A DNA stretch of 64,000 bases from Arachis hypogaea (GCF_003086295.3 NC_092048.1:66816841-66880840); one strand, 5' to 3'; shown: positions 37,301 through 50,755, numbered from the stretch's first letter. Notes: a model not told the origin generated them from the sequence alone. Translations and numbers: made by a program.

Positions 37301-40300
37301 ACCTAAAGGTGAGCCGTAATCGCCTCATCTTCAGCAGGCTCCTATGTTTTTTTTTTTCTGATTTTTTCCTTTTTTTTATACGTTATGCTGACCCTCGTTC
37401 TTTAAATGACGCTATCCCGAGGAGGATACCTTAAGGCGAGCCGTAATGGCCTCATCTTCGGCAGGCTCATCCGGTTTTTTTTTTTTTTTTTTTCCGGTTT
37501 TTTCTTTTACGTTGTTCTGACCCTCGTTCTTAAATGACCTATCCCGAGGAGGACACCTAAAGGCGAGCCGTAATGACTCATCTTCGGCAGGCTCCTCTGG
37601 TTTTTTCTTTAACGTTGTTTTGACCCTCGTTCTTTAAATGACGCTATCCGAGGAGGACACCTAAAGGCGAGCCGTAATGGCCTCATCTTTGGCAGGCTCA
37701 TCCAGTTTTTTTTTTTGGTTTTTTTTCCGGTTTTTTCTTTTACGTTGTTCTGACCTTCGTTCTTTAAATGACGCTATCCCGAGGAGGACACCTAAAGGCG
37801 AGCCGTAATGGCCTCATCTTCGGCTGGCTCCTCCGTTTTTTTTTCGGGTTTTTTTTTTAACGTTGTGCTTACCCTTGTTCTTTAAATGACGCTATCCTGA
37901 GGAGGACACCTAAAGGTGAGCCGTAATCGCCTCATCTTCAGCAGGCTCCTTTGTTTTTTTTTTTTCCGATTTTTTCCTTTTTTTTATACGTTATGCTGAC
38001 CTTCGTTCTTTAAATGACGCTATCCCGAGGAGGATATCTTAAGGCGAGCCGTAATGGCCTCATCTTCGGCAGGCTCATCCGGTTTTTTTTTTTGTTTTTT
38101 TTCCGGTTTTTTCTTTTATGTTGTTCTGACCCTCGTTCTTTAAATGACGGCTATCCGAGGAGGACACCTAAAGGCGAGCCGTAATGGCCTCATCTTCGGC
38201 AGGCTCATCCGGTTTTTTTTTTATGTTTTTTTCCGGTTTTTTCTTTTACGTTGTTCTGACCCTCGTTCTTTAAATGACGCTATCCCGAGGAGGACACCTA
38301 AAGGCGAGCCGTAATGGCCTCATCTTCGGCTGGCTCCTCCGTTTTTTTTTTCGGTTTTTTTTTTTTAACGTTGTGCTTACCCTCGTTCTTTAAATGACGC
38401 TATCCTGAGGAGGACACCTAAAGGTGAGCCGTAATCGCCTCATCTTCAGCAGGCTCCTATGTTTTTTTTTCCGATTTTTTTTTTTTTTATACGTTATGCT
38501 GACCTCGTTCTTAAATGACGCTATCCGAGGAGGATACCTTAAGGCGAGCCGTAATCGCCTCATCTTCGGCAGGCTCATCCGGTTTTTTTTTCCGGTTTTT
38601 TCTTTTATGTTGTTCTGACCCTCGTTCTTTAAATGACGCTATCCGAGGAAGACACCTAAAGGCGAGCCGTAATGGCCTCATCTTCGGCTGGCTCCTCCGT
38701 TTTTTTTTTCAGGGTTTTTTTTTTTTAACGTTGTGCTGACCCTCGTTCTTTAAATGACGCTATCCTTAGGTGAACACCTAAAGGCGAGCCGTAATCGCCT
38801 CATCTTCAGCGGCTCCTCCATTTTTTTCCGGTTTTTCCATTTTTTTACTACGTTGTGTTGACCCTCGTTCATTAAATGACGCTATCCCGAGGAGGACACC
38901 TAAAGGCGAGCCGTAATGGCCTCATCTTCGCAGGCTCCTCCGAATTTTTTTTACGTTGTGCTGACCCACGTTCTTTACATGACGCTATCCCGAGCGGGAT
39001 ACCTAAAGGAGAGCCGTAATGACCTCATCTTCAGCAGGCTCCTCTTTTTTCCTATTTTTTCCGTTTTTTTTCTTACGTTTTGCTGACCCTCGTTCTTTAA
39101 GTGATGCTTCCCGAGGAGGACACCTAAAGGCGAGCCTTAATGGCCTCATCTTCGGCAGGCTCCTCCCGGTATTTTTTTACGTTGTGCTGACCCTCGTTCT
39201 TTAAATGACGTTATCCCGAGGAGGAAACCTAAAGCCGAGCCGTAATGGCCTCATCTTCGGCAGGCTCTTCCGGTTTTTTTTCCAATTTTTTTTACGTTGT
39301 GCTGACCCTCGTTCTTTAAATGATGCTATCCCGAGGAGGACACCTAAAGGCGAGCCGTAATGGCCTCATCTTCGACAAGCTCCTCCAGTTTTTTTCCAGT
39401 TTTTTTACGTTGTTCTGACCCTCGTTCTTTAAATGACGCTATCCCGAGGAGGACACCTAAAGGTGAGCCGTAATGGCCTCATCTTCGGCAGGCTCATCCG
39501 GTTTTTTTGGTGTTTTTTTCCGGTTTTTTCTTTTACGTTGTTCTGACCCTCGTTCTTTAAATGACGCTATCCGAGGAGGACACCTAAAGGCGAGCCGTAA
39601 TGGCCTCATCTTCGGCTGGCTCCTCCGTTTTTTTTTTGGGTTTTTTTTTTTAACGTTGTGCTTACCCTCGTTCTTTAAATGACGCTATCCTGAGGAGGAC
39701 ACGTAAAGGTGAGCCGTAATCGCCTCATCTTCAGCAGGCTCCTATGTTTTTTTTCCGATTTTTTCCTTCTTTTTATACGTTATGCTGACCCTCGTTCTTT
39801 AAATGACGCTATCCCGAGGAGGATACCTTAAGGCGAGCCGTAATGGCCTCATCTTCGGCAGGCTCATCCGGTTTTTTTTTTTCCGGTTTTTTCTTTTATG
39901 TTGTTTTGACCCTCGTTCTTTAAATGACGCTATCCCGAGGAGGACACCTAAGGTGAGCCGTAATGGCCTCATCTTCGGCTGGCTCCTCCGTTTTTTTTTC
40001 AGGGTTTTTTTTTTTTAACGTTGTGCTGACCCTCGTTCTTTAAATGACGCTATCCTGAGGTGAACACCTAAAGGCGAGCCGTAATCGCCTCATCTTCAGC
40101 GGGTTCCTCCATTTTTTTCCGGTTTTTCCATTTTTTTTACTACGTTGTGTTGACCCTCGTTCATTAAATGACGCTATCCCGAGGAGGACACCTAAAGGCG
40201 AGCCGTAATGGCCTCATCTTCGGCAGGCTCCTCCGTTTTTTTTTACGTTGTGCTGACCCTCATTGTTTACATGACGCTATCCCGAGGGGGATACCTAAAG

Positions 40301-43300
40301 AGAGCCGTAATGGCCTCATCTTCAGCAGGCTCCTTTTTTTTCCGATTTTTCTGTTTTTTTTTTTTTTTTTTTTTTTTTTACGTTTTGCTGACCCTCGTTC
40401 TTTAAGTGATGCTATCCCGAGGAGGTCACCTAAAGGCGAGCCTTAATGGCCTCATCTTCGGCAGGCTCCTCCCGGTTTTTTTTTTTTACGTTGTGCTGAC
40501 CCTGGTTCTTTAAATGACGCTATCCCGAGGAGGACACCTAAAGGCGAGCCATAATGACCTCATCTTCGGCAGGCTCCTCCGGTTTTTTTTTTGGATTTTT
40601 TTTACGTTGTGCTTGTCCTCGTTCTTTAATGACGCTATCCCGAGGAGGACACCAAAAGTCGGGCCGTATGGCCTCATCTTCGACAGCCACCTCTGGTTTT
40701 TTTTTTTACGTTGTTCTGACCTTCGTTCTTTAAATGACGCTATCCCGTGGAGGACACCTAAAGGCGAGCCGTAATGGCCTCATCTTCGGCAGGCTCATCC
40801 GGTTTTTTTTGGTGTTTTTTTCCGGTTTTTTCTATTACGTTGTTCTGACCCTCGTTCTTTAAATGACACTATCCCGAGGAGGACACCTAAAGGCGAGTCG
40901 TAATTGCCTCATCTTCGGCTGGCTCCTCCGTTTTTTTTTTCGGTTTTTTTTTTAACATTGTGCTTACCCTCATTCTTTAAATGACGCTATCCTGAGGAGG
41001 ACACCTAAAGGTGAGCCGTAATCGCCTCATCTTCAGCAGGCTCCTATGTTTTTTTTTCTGATTTTTTCCTTTTTTTATACGTTATGCTGACCCTCGTTCT
41101 TTAAATGACGCTATCCCGAGGAGGATACCTTAAGGCGAGCCGTAATGGCCTCATCTTCGGCAGGCTCATCCGGTTTTTTTTTGTTTTTTTTCCAGTTTTT
41201 TCTTTTACGTTGTTCTGACCCTCGTTCTTTAAATGACGCTATCCCGAGGAGGACACCTAAAGGCGAGCCGTAATGGCCTCATCTTCGCAGCCTCCTCCAG
41301 TTTTTTTTTACGTTGTTCTGACCCTCGTTCTTTAAATGATGCTATCCGAGGAGGACACCTAAAGGCGAGCCGTAATGGCGTCATCTTCGGCAGGCTCCTC
41401 CGTTTTTTTTTACGTTGTGCTGACCCTCATTCTTTACATGACGCTATCCCGAGGGGGATACCTAAAGGAGAGCCGTAATGGCCTCATCTTCATCAGGCTC
41501 CTTTTTTTTCCGATTTTTTCTGTTTTTTTTTTTTTTTTTTTTTTTTACGTTTTGCTGACCCTCGTTCTTTAAGTGATGCTATCCCGAGGAGGTCACCTAA
41601 AGGCGAGCCTTAATGGCCTCATCTTCGGCAGGCTCCTCCCGGTTTTTTTTTTACGTTGTGCTGACCCTGGTTCTTTAAATGACGCTATCCCGAGGAGGAC
41701 ACCTAAAGGCGAGCCGTAATGACCTCATCTTCGGCAGGCTCCTCCGGTTTTTTTTTTGGATTTTTTTTACGTTGTGCTTGTCCTCGTTCTTTAATGACGC
41801 TATCCCGAGGAGGACACCGAAAGTCGGGCCGTATGGCCTCATCTTCGACAGCCACCTCTGGTTTTTTTTTTTACGTTGTTCTGACCTTCGTTCTTTAAAT
41901 GACGCTATCCCGTGGAGGACACCTAAAGGCGAGCCGTAATGGCCTCATCTTCGGCAGGCTCATCCGGTTTTTTTTTGGTGTTTTTTTCCGGTTTTTTCTA
42001 TTACGTTGTTCTGACCCTCGTTCTTTAAATGACGCTATCCCGAGGAGGACACCTAAAGGCGAGCCGTAATGGCCTCATCTTCGGCTGGCTCCTCCGTTTT
42101 TTTTTTTCGGTTTTTTTTAACATTGTGCTTACCCTCATTCTTTAAATGACGCTATCCTGAGGAGGACACCTAAAGGTGAGCCGTAATCGCCTCATCTTCA
42201 GCAGGCTCCTATGTTTTTTTTTCTGATTTTTCCTTTTTTATACGTTATGCTGACCCTCGTTCTTTAAATGACGCTATCCCGAGGAGGATACCTTAAGGCG
42301 AGCCGTAATGGCCTCATCTTCGGCAGGCTCATCCGGTTTTTTTTTTTGTTTTTTTTCCAGTTTTTTCTTTTACGTTGTTCTGACCCTCGTTCTTTAAATG
42401 ACGCTATCCGAGGAGGACACCTAAAGGCGAGCCGTAATGGCCTCATCTTCGCAGCCTCCTCCAGTTTTTTTTTACATTGTTCTGACCCTCGTTCTTTAAA
42501 TGATGCTATCCCGAGGAGGACACCTAAAGGCGAGCCGTAATGGCCTCATCTTCGGCAGGCTCCTCCGTTTTTTTTTTACGTTGTGCTGACCCTCATTCTT
42601 TACATGACGCTATCCCGAGGGGGATACCTAAAGGAGAGCCGTAATGGCCTCATCTTCAGCAGGCTCCTTTTTTTTCCGATTTTTTCTGTTTTTTTTTTTT
42701 TTTTTTTTTTACGTTTTGCTGACCCTCGTTCTTTAAGTGATGCTATCCCGAGGAGGTCACCTAAAGGCGAGCCTTAATGGCCTCATCTTCGGCAGGCTCC
42801 TCCCGGTTTTTTTTTTTACGTTGTGCTGACCCTGGTTCTTTAAATGACGCTATCCCGAGGAGGACACCTAAAGGCGAGCCGTAATGACCTCATCTTCGGC
42901 AGGCTCCTCCGGTTTTTTTTTGGATTTTTTTTACGTTGTGCTTGTCCTCGTTCTTTAATGACGCTATCCCGAGGAGGACACCGAAAGTCGGGCCGTATGG
43001 CCTCATCTTCGACAGCCACCTCTGGTTTTTTTTTTTACGTTGTTCTGACCTTCGTTCTTTAAATGACGCTATCCCGTGGAGGACACCTAAAGGCGAGCCG
43101 TAATGGCCTCATCTTCGGCAGGCTCATCCGGTTTTTTTTTGGTGTTTTTTTCCGGTTTTTTCTATTACGTTGTTCTGACCCTCGTTCTTTAAATGACGCT
43201 ATCCCGGGGAGGACACCTAAAGGCGAGCCGTAATGGCCTCATCTTCGGCTGGCTCCTCCGTTTTTTTTTTTCGGTTTTTTTTTAACATTGTGCTTACCCT

Positions 43301-45147
43301 CATTCTTTAAATGACGCTATCCTGAGGAGGACACCTAAAGGTGAGCCGTAATCGCCTCATCTTCAGCAGGCTCCTATGTTTTTTTTTCTGATTTTTTCCT
43401 TTTTTTATACGTTATGCTGACCCTCGTTCTTTAAATGACGCTATCCCGAGGAGGATACCTTAAGGCGAGCCGTAATGGCCTCATCTTCGGCAGGCTCATC
43501 CGGGTTTTTTTTTTTGTTTTTTTTCCAGTTTTTTCTTTTACGTTGTTCTGACCCTCGTTCTTTAAATGACGCTATCCCGAGGAGGACACCTAAAGGCGAG
43601 CCGTAATGGCCTCATCTTCGGCAGCCTCCTCCAGTTTGTTTTTACGTTGTTCTGACCCTCGTTCTTTAAATGATGCTATCCCGAGGAGGATACCTTAAGG
43701 CGAGCCGTAATGGCCTCATCTTCGGCAGGCTCATCCGGGTTTTTTTTTTGTTTTTTTCCAGTTTTTTCTTTTACGTTGTTCTGACCCTCGTTCTTTAAAT
43801 GACGCTATCCCGAGGAGGACACCTAAAGGCGAGCCGTAATGGCCTCATCTTCGGCAGGCTCCTCCGTTTTTTTTTACGTTGTGCTGACCCTCATTCTTTA
43901 CATGACGCTATCCCGAGGGGATACCTAAAGGAGAGCCGTAATGGCCTCATCTTCAGCAGGCTCCTTTTTTTTCCGATTTTTTCTGTTTTTTTTTTTTTTT
44001 TTTTTTTAACGTTTTGCTGACCCTCTTTCTTTAAGTGATGCTATCCCGAGGAGGTCACCTAAAGGCGAGCCTTAATGGCCTCATCTTCGGCAGGCTCCTC
44101 CCGGTTTTTTTTTTTACGTTGTGCTGACCCTGGTTCTTTAAATGACGCTATCCCGAGGAGGACACCTAAAGGCGAGCCGTAATGACCTCATCTTCGGCAG
44201 GCTCCTCCGGTTTTTTTTTTTGGATTTTTTTTACGTTGTGCTTGTCCTCGTTCTTTAATGACGCTATCCCGAGGAGGACACCGAAAGTCGGGCCGTATGG
44301 CCTCATCTTCGACAGCCACCTCTGGTTTTTTTTTTTACGTTGTTCTGACCTTCGTTCTTTAAATGACGCTATCCCGTGGAGGACACCTAAAGGCGAGCCG
44401 TAATGGCCTCATCTTCGGCAGGCTCATCCGGTTTTTTTTGGTGTTTTTCTCCGGTTTTTCTATTACGTTGTTCTGACCCTCGTTCTTTAAATGACGCTAT
44501 CCCGAGGAGGACACCTAAAGGCGAGCCGTAATGGCCTAATCTTCGGCTGGCTCCTCCGTTTTTTTTTTCGTTTTTTTTTAACATTGTGCTTACCCTCATT
44601 CTTTAAATGACGCTATCCTGAGGAGGACACCTAAAGGTGAGCCGTAATCGCCTCATCTTCAGCAGGCTCCTATGTTTTTTTTTCTGATTTTTTCCTTTTT
44701 TTATACGTTATGCTGACCCTCGTTCTTTAAATGACGCTATCCCGAGGAGGATACCTTAAGGCGAGCCGTAATGGCCTCATCTTCGGCAGGCTCATCCGGG
44801 TTTTTTTTTTGTTTTTTTTCCAGTTTTTTCTTTTACGTTGTTCTGACCCTCGTTCTTTAAATGACGCTATCCCGAGGAGGACACCTAAAGGCGAGCCGTA
44901 ATGGCCTCATCTTCGGCAGCCTCCTCCAGTTTTTTTTTACGTTGTTCTGACCCTCGTTCTTTAAATGATGCTATCCCGAGGAGGACACCTAAAGGCGAGC
45001 CGTAATGGCCTCATCTTCGGCAGGCTCCTCCGTTTTTTTTTACGTTGTGCTGACCCTCATTCTTTACATGACGCTATCCCGAGGGGATCCTAAAGGAGAG
45101 CCGTAATGGCCTCATCTTCAGCAGGCTCCTTTTTTTTCCGATTTTCT

Positions 45148-45186
<39 letters not shown>

Positions 45187-46325
45187 GTTTTGCTGACCCT
45201 CGTTCTTTAAGTGATGCTATCCCGAGGAGGTCACCTAAAGGCGAGCCTTAATGGCCTCATCTTCGGCAGGCTCCTCCCGGTTTTTTTTTTTACGTTGTGC
45301 TGACCCTGGTTCTTTAAATGACGCTATCCCGAGGAGGACACCTAAAGGCGAGCCGTAATGACCTCATCTTCGGCAGGCTCCTCCGGTTTTTTTTTTGGAT
45401 TTTTTTACGTTGTGCTTGTCCTCGTTCTTTAATGACGCTATCCCGAGGAGGACACCGAAAGTCGGGCCGTATGGCCTCATCTTCGACAGCCACCTCTGGT
45501 TTTTTTTTTACGTTGTTCTGACCTTCGTTCTTTAAATGACGCTATCCCGTGGAGGACACCTAAAGGCGAGCCGTAATGGCCTCATCTTCGGCAGGCTCAT
45601 CCGGTTTTTTTTTGGTGTTTTTCTCCGGTTTTTTCTATTACGTTGTTCTGACCCTCGTTCTTTAAATGACGCTATCCCGAGGAGGACACCTAAAGGCGAG
45701 CCGTAATGGCCTAATCTTCGGCTGGCTCCTCCGTTTTTTTTTCGGTTTTTTTTTAACATTGTGCTTACCCTCATTCTTTAAATGACGCTATCCTGAGGAG
45801 GACACCTAAAGGTGAGCCGTAATCGCCTCATCTTCAGCAGGCTCCTATGTTTTTTTTTCTGATTTTTCCTTTTTTTATACGTTATGCTGACCCTCGTTCT
45901 TTAAATGACGCTATCCCGAGGAGGATACCTTAAGGCGAGCCGTAATGGCCTCATCTTCGGCAGGCTCATCCGGGTTTTTTTTTTGTTTTTTTTCCAGTTT
46001 TTTCTTTTACGTTGTTCTGACCCTCGTTCTTTAAATGACGCTATCCCGAGGAGGACACCTAAAGGCGAGCCGTAATGGCCTCATCTTCGGCAGCCTCCTC
46101 CAGTTTTTTTTTACGTTGTTCTGACCCTCGTTCTTTAAATGATGCTATCCCGAGGAGGACACCTAAAGGCGAGCCGTAATGGCCTCATCTTCGGCAGGCT
46201 CCTCCGTTTTTTTTTACGTTGTGCTGACCCTCATTCTTTACATGACGCTATCCCGAGGGGGATTCCTAAAGGAGAGCCGTAATGGCCTCATCTTCAGCAG
46301 GCTCCTTTTTTTTCCGATTTTTTCT

Positions 46326-46326
<1 letters not shown>

Positions 46327-46368
<42 letters not shown>

Positions 46369-46376
46369 GTTTTGCT
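46327..46376 (+). repeat. Poly-T tract, 50 T
   Basis: Uninterrupted run of 50 T in the linker of the ggagagcc-type monomer, sixth higher-order copy of the main sub-array. The equivalent runs in earlier copies are 22-36 T. Confidence 0.9.
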
Positions 46377-47499
46377 GACCCTCGTTCTTTAAGTGATGCT
46401 ATCCCGAGGAGGTCACCTAAAGGCGAGCCTTAATGGCCTCATCTTCGGCAGGCTCCTCCCGGTTTTTTTTTTTACGTTGTGCTGACCCTGGTTCTTTAAA
46501 TGACGCTATCCCGAGGAGGACACCTAAAGGCGAGCCGTAATGACCTCATCTTCGGCAGGCTCCTCCGGTTTTTTTTTTTGGATTTTTTTACATTGTGCTT
46601 GTCCTCGTTCTTTAATGACGCTATCCCGAGGAGGACACCGAAAGTCGGGCCGTATGGCCTCATCTTCGACAGCCACCTCTGGTTTTTTTTTTACGTTGTT
46701 CTGACCTTCGTTCTTTAAATGACGCTATCCCGTGGAGGACACCTAAAGGCGAGCCGTAATGGCCTCATCTTCGGCAGGCTCATCCGGTTTTTTTTTGGTG
46801 TTTTTCTCCGGTTTTTTCTATTACGTTGTTCTGACCCTCGTTCTTTAAATGACGCTATCCCGAGGAGGACACCTAAAGGCGAGCCGTAATGGCCTCATCT
46901 TCGGCTGGCTCCTCCGTTTTTTTTTCGGTTTTTTTTTTAACATTGTGCTTACCCTCATTCTTTAAATGACGCTATCCTGAGGAGGACACCTAAAGGTGAG
47001 CCGTAATCGCCTCATCTTCAGCAGGCTCCTATGTTTTTTTTTTCTGATTTTTTCCTTTTTTATACGTTATGCTGACCCTCGTTCTTTAAATGACGCTATC
47101 CCGAGGAGGATACCTTAAGGCGAGCCGTAATGGCCTCATCTTCGGCAGGCTCATCCGGTTTTTTTTTTTGTTTTTTTTCCAGTTTTTTCTTTTACGTTGT
47201 TCTGACCCTCGTTCTTTAAATGACGCTATCCCGAGGAGGACACCTAAAGGCGAGCCGTAATGGCCTCATCTTCGGCAGCCTCCTCCAGTTTTTTTTTACG
47301 TTGTTCTGACCCTCGTTCTTTAAATGATGCTATCCCGAGGAGGACACCTAAAGGCGAGCCGTAATGGCCTCATCTTCGGCAGGCTCCTCCGTTTTTTTTT
47401 ACGTTGTGCTGACCCTCATTCTTTACATGACGCTATCCCGAGGGGGATACCTAAAGGAGAGCCGTAATGGCCTCATCTTCAGCAGGCTCCTTTTTTTCC

Positions 47500-47501
<2 letters not shown>

Positions 47502-47583
<82 letters not shown>
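47502..47583 (+). repeat. Poly-T tract, 82 T
   Basis: Longest homopolymer in the window, in the ggagagcc-type monomer of the seventh, last copy of the main 10-monomer sub-array. The 'ctg' that splits the tract in sister monomers is missing, and so is the usual 'acg' after it; the run passes straight into 'ctgaccctcg' through 'tttg'. The next 600 bp is rich in one-base deletions. True length cannot be trusted. Confidence 0.85.
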
Positions 47584-47587
<4 letters not shown>

Positions 47588-47639
47588 ACCCTCGTTCTTT
47601 AAGTGATGCTATCCCGAGGTGGTCACCTAAAGGCGAGCC

Positions 47640-48240
47640 TTAATGCCTCATCTTCGGCAGGCTCCTCCCGGTTTTTTTTTTTTACGTTGTGCTGACCCTG
47701 GTTCTTTAAATGACGCTATCCCGAGGAGGACACCTAAAGGCGAGCCGTAATGCCTCATCTTCGGCAGCTCCTCCGGTTTTTTTTTGGTTTTTTTTACTTT
47801 GCTTCCTCTTCTTTAATGACGCTATCCCGAGGAGGACACCTAAAGGGAGCCGTATGCCTCATCTTCGCAGGCTCCTATGTTTTTTTCTTTTTTTTTTTTT
47901 TAACGTTTGCTGACCCTCGTTCTTTAAATGACGCTATCCGAGGAGGACACCTAAAGGCGAGCCGTAATGGCCTCATCTTCGGCAGGCTCATCCGGTTTTT
48001 TTTTTGTTTTTTTTCCGTTTTTTTTTTGTTCTGACCCTCGTTCTTTAAAGACGCTATCCGAGGAGGACACTAAAGGGAGCCGTAATGCCTCATCTTCGCA
48101 GCTCCTCTTTTTTTCTTTAACTTGTTTTACCCTCGTTCTTTAAATGACGCTATCCCGAGGAGGACACCTAAAGGCGAGCCGTAATGGCCTCATCTTCGGC
48201 AGGCTCATCCGTTTTTTTTTGTTTTTTTCCGGTTTTCTTT
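47640..48240 (+). repeat. Low-quality satellite stretch after the 82-T run
   Basis: Words such as 'gtaatgcctcatc', 'actttgcttcctcttcttt', 'aaagggagccgtatgcc' and 'tctttaaagacgctatccg' each lack one or more bases of the consensus. The monomer order also jumps: the expected marker monomer is replaced by an agcaggctcctatg-like one. This fits a weak assembly join just downstream of the long homopolymer. Confidence 0.65.
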
Positions 48241-50718
48241 ACGTTGTTCTGACCCTCGTTCTTTAAATGACGCTATCCCGAGGAGGACACCTAAAGGCGA
48301 GCCGTAATGGCCTCATCTTCGGCTGGCTCCTCCGTTTTTTTTTCGGGTTTTTTTTTTTAACGTTGTGCTTACCCTCGTTCTTTAAATGACGCTATCCTGA
48401 GGAGGACACCTAAAGGTGAGTCCTAATCGCCTCATCTTCAGCAGGCTCCTATGTTTTTTTTTCCGATTTTTTCCTTTTTTTTATACGTTATGCTGACCTT
48501 CGTTCTTTAAATGACGCTATCCCGAGGAGGATACCTTAAGGCGAGCCGTAATGGCCTCATCTTCGGCAGTCTCATCCGGTTTTTTTTTTTGTTTTTTTTC
48601 CGGTTTTTTCTTTTATGTTGTTCTGACCCTCGTTCTTTAAATGACGCTATCCCGAGGAGGACACCTAAAGGCGAGCCGTAATGGCCTCATCTTCGGCAGG
48701 CTCATCTGGTTTTTTTTTGGTGTTTTTTTCCGGTTTTTTCTTTTACGTTGTTCTGACCCTCGTTCTTTAAATGACGCTATACCGAGGAGGACACCTAAAG
48801 GCGAGCCGTAATGGCCTCATCTTCGGCTGGCTCCTCCGTTTTTTTTTCGGGTTTTTTTTTTTTAACGTTGTGCTTACCCTCGTTCTTTAAATGACGCTAT
48901 CCTGAGGAGGACACCTAAAGGTGAGCCGTAATCGCCTCATCTTCAGCAGGCTCCTGTGTTTTTTTTCCGATTTTTTCCTTTTTTTTATACGTTATGCTGA
49001 CCCTCGTTCTTTAAATGATGCTATCCCGAGGAGGATACCTTAAGGCGAGCCGTAATGGCCTCATCTTCGGCAGGCTCATCCGGTTTTTTTTTTCCGGTTT
49101 TTTCTTTTATGTTGTTCTGACCCTCGTTCTTTAAATGACGCTATCCCGAGGAGGACACCTAAAGGCGAGCCGTAATGGCCTCATCTTCGGCTGGCTCCTC
49201 CGTTTTTTTTTCAGGGTTTTTTTTTTAACGTTGTGCTGACCCTCGTTCTTTAAATGACGCTATCCTGAGGTGAACACCTAAAGGCGAGCCGTAATCGGCT
49301 CATCTTCAGCGGGCTCCTCCATTTTTTTCCGATTTTTCCATTTTTTTTAATACGTTGTGTTGACCCTCGTTCATTAAATGACGCTATCCCGAGGAGGACA
49401 CCTAAAGGCGAGCCGTAATGGCCTCATCTTCGGCAGGCTCCTCCGATTTTTTTTTTACGTTGTGCTGACCCTCGTTCTTTACATGACGCTATCCCGAGCG
49501 GGATACCTAAAGGAGAGCCGTAATGGCCTCATCTTCAGTAGGCTCCTCTTTTTTTCCTATTTTTTCCGTTTTTTTTCTTACGTTTTGCTGACCCTCGTTC
49601 TTTAAGTGATGCAATCCCGAGGAGGACACCTAAAGGCGAGCCTTAATGGCCTCATCTTCGGCAGGCTCCTCCCGGTTTTTTTTTACGTTGTGCTGACCCT
49701 CGTTCTTTAAATGACGCTATCACGAGGAGGACACCTAAAGGCGAGCAGTAGTGGCCTCATCTTCGTAGGCTCCTCCGGTTTTTTTTTTTGGTTTTTTTTA
49801 CGTTGTGCTTGCCCTCGTTCTTTAAATGACGCTATCCCGAGGAGGACACCTAAAGGTGAGCCGTAATGGCCTCATCTTCGGCAGGTTCCTCCGGTTTTAT
49901 TTTTTCGGTTTTTTTCTGTTTTTTTTTACGTTGTGTTGACCCTCGTTCTTTAAATGACGCTATCCCGGGAGGAAACCTAAAGGCGAGCCGTAATGGCCTC
50001 ATCTTCGGCAGGCTCTTCCGGTTTTTTTTCCAGTTTTTTTTTTACGTTTTGCTGACCCTCGTTCTTTATATGATGCTATCCCGAGGAGGAAACCTAAAGG
50101 CGAGCCGTAATGGCCTCATCTTCGGCAGGCTCTTCCGGTTTTTTTTCCAGTTTTTTTTACGGTGTGCTGACCCTCGTTCTTTATATGATGCTATCCCGAG
50201 GAGGACACCTAAAGGCGAGCCGTAATGGCCTCATCTTCGGCAAGCTCCTCCGGTTTTTTTCCAGTTTTTTATGTTGTTCTGACCCTCATTCTTTAAATGA
50301 CGCTATCCCGAGGAGGACACCTAAAAGCGAGCCGTAATGGCCTCATCTTTGGCAGGCTCATCCAGTTTTTTTTTGTTTTTTTTTTCTGGTTTTTTCTTTA
50401 ACGTTGTTCTGACCCTCGTTCTTTAAATGACTCTATCCCGAGGAGGACACCTAAAGGCGAGCCGTAATGGCCTCATCTTCGGCAGCCTCCTCCAGTTTTT
50501 TTTTACGTTGTTCTGACCCTCGTTCTTTAAATGATGCTATCCCGAGGAGGACACCTAAAGGCAAGCCGTAATGGCCTCATCTTCGGCAGGCTCCTCCGTT
50601 TTTTTTTTACGTTGTGCTGACCCTCATTCTTTACATGACGCTATCCCGAGGGGGATACCTAAAGGAGAGCCGTAATGGCCTCATCTTCAGCAGGCTCCTT
50701 TTTTTTCCGATTTTTTTT

Positions 50719-50755
<37 letters not shown>

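Larger units (their letters stand above)
40168..47750 (+). repeat. 10-monomer higher-order repeat, main sub-array (~1.16 kb, six to seven copies)
   Basis: The marker 'gtcgggccgtatgg' (with one variant) occurs at 40658, 41823, 42987, 44287, 45461 and 46644, steps of 1165, 1164, 1300, 1174 and 1183 bp. Each step has ten monomers in fixed order: marker, ggcaggctcatcc with ggtg linker, ggctggctcctcc, agcaggctcctatg, ggcaggctcatcc with ttgtt linker, ggcagcctcctccag, ggcaggctcctccg, the ggagagcc poly-T monomer, the gagccttaatgg monomer, and the 'ggattttt' linker monomer. The 1300-bp step has one extra ggcaggctcatcc monomer (43681-43790), as left by unequal exchange. A seventh copy is cut off after its poly-T and gagccttaatgg monomers near 47.7 kb. 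Confidence 0.9.

Noticed and set aside
47502..47583. Poly-T as the reversed poly-A tail of a SINE or LINE
   Set aside because: The flanks are ordinary satellite on both sides with no target-site duplication or element body, and the same tract exists at shorter length in sister monomers.
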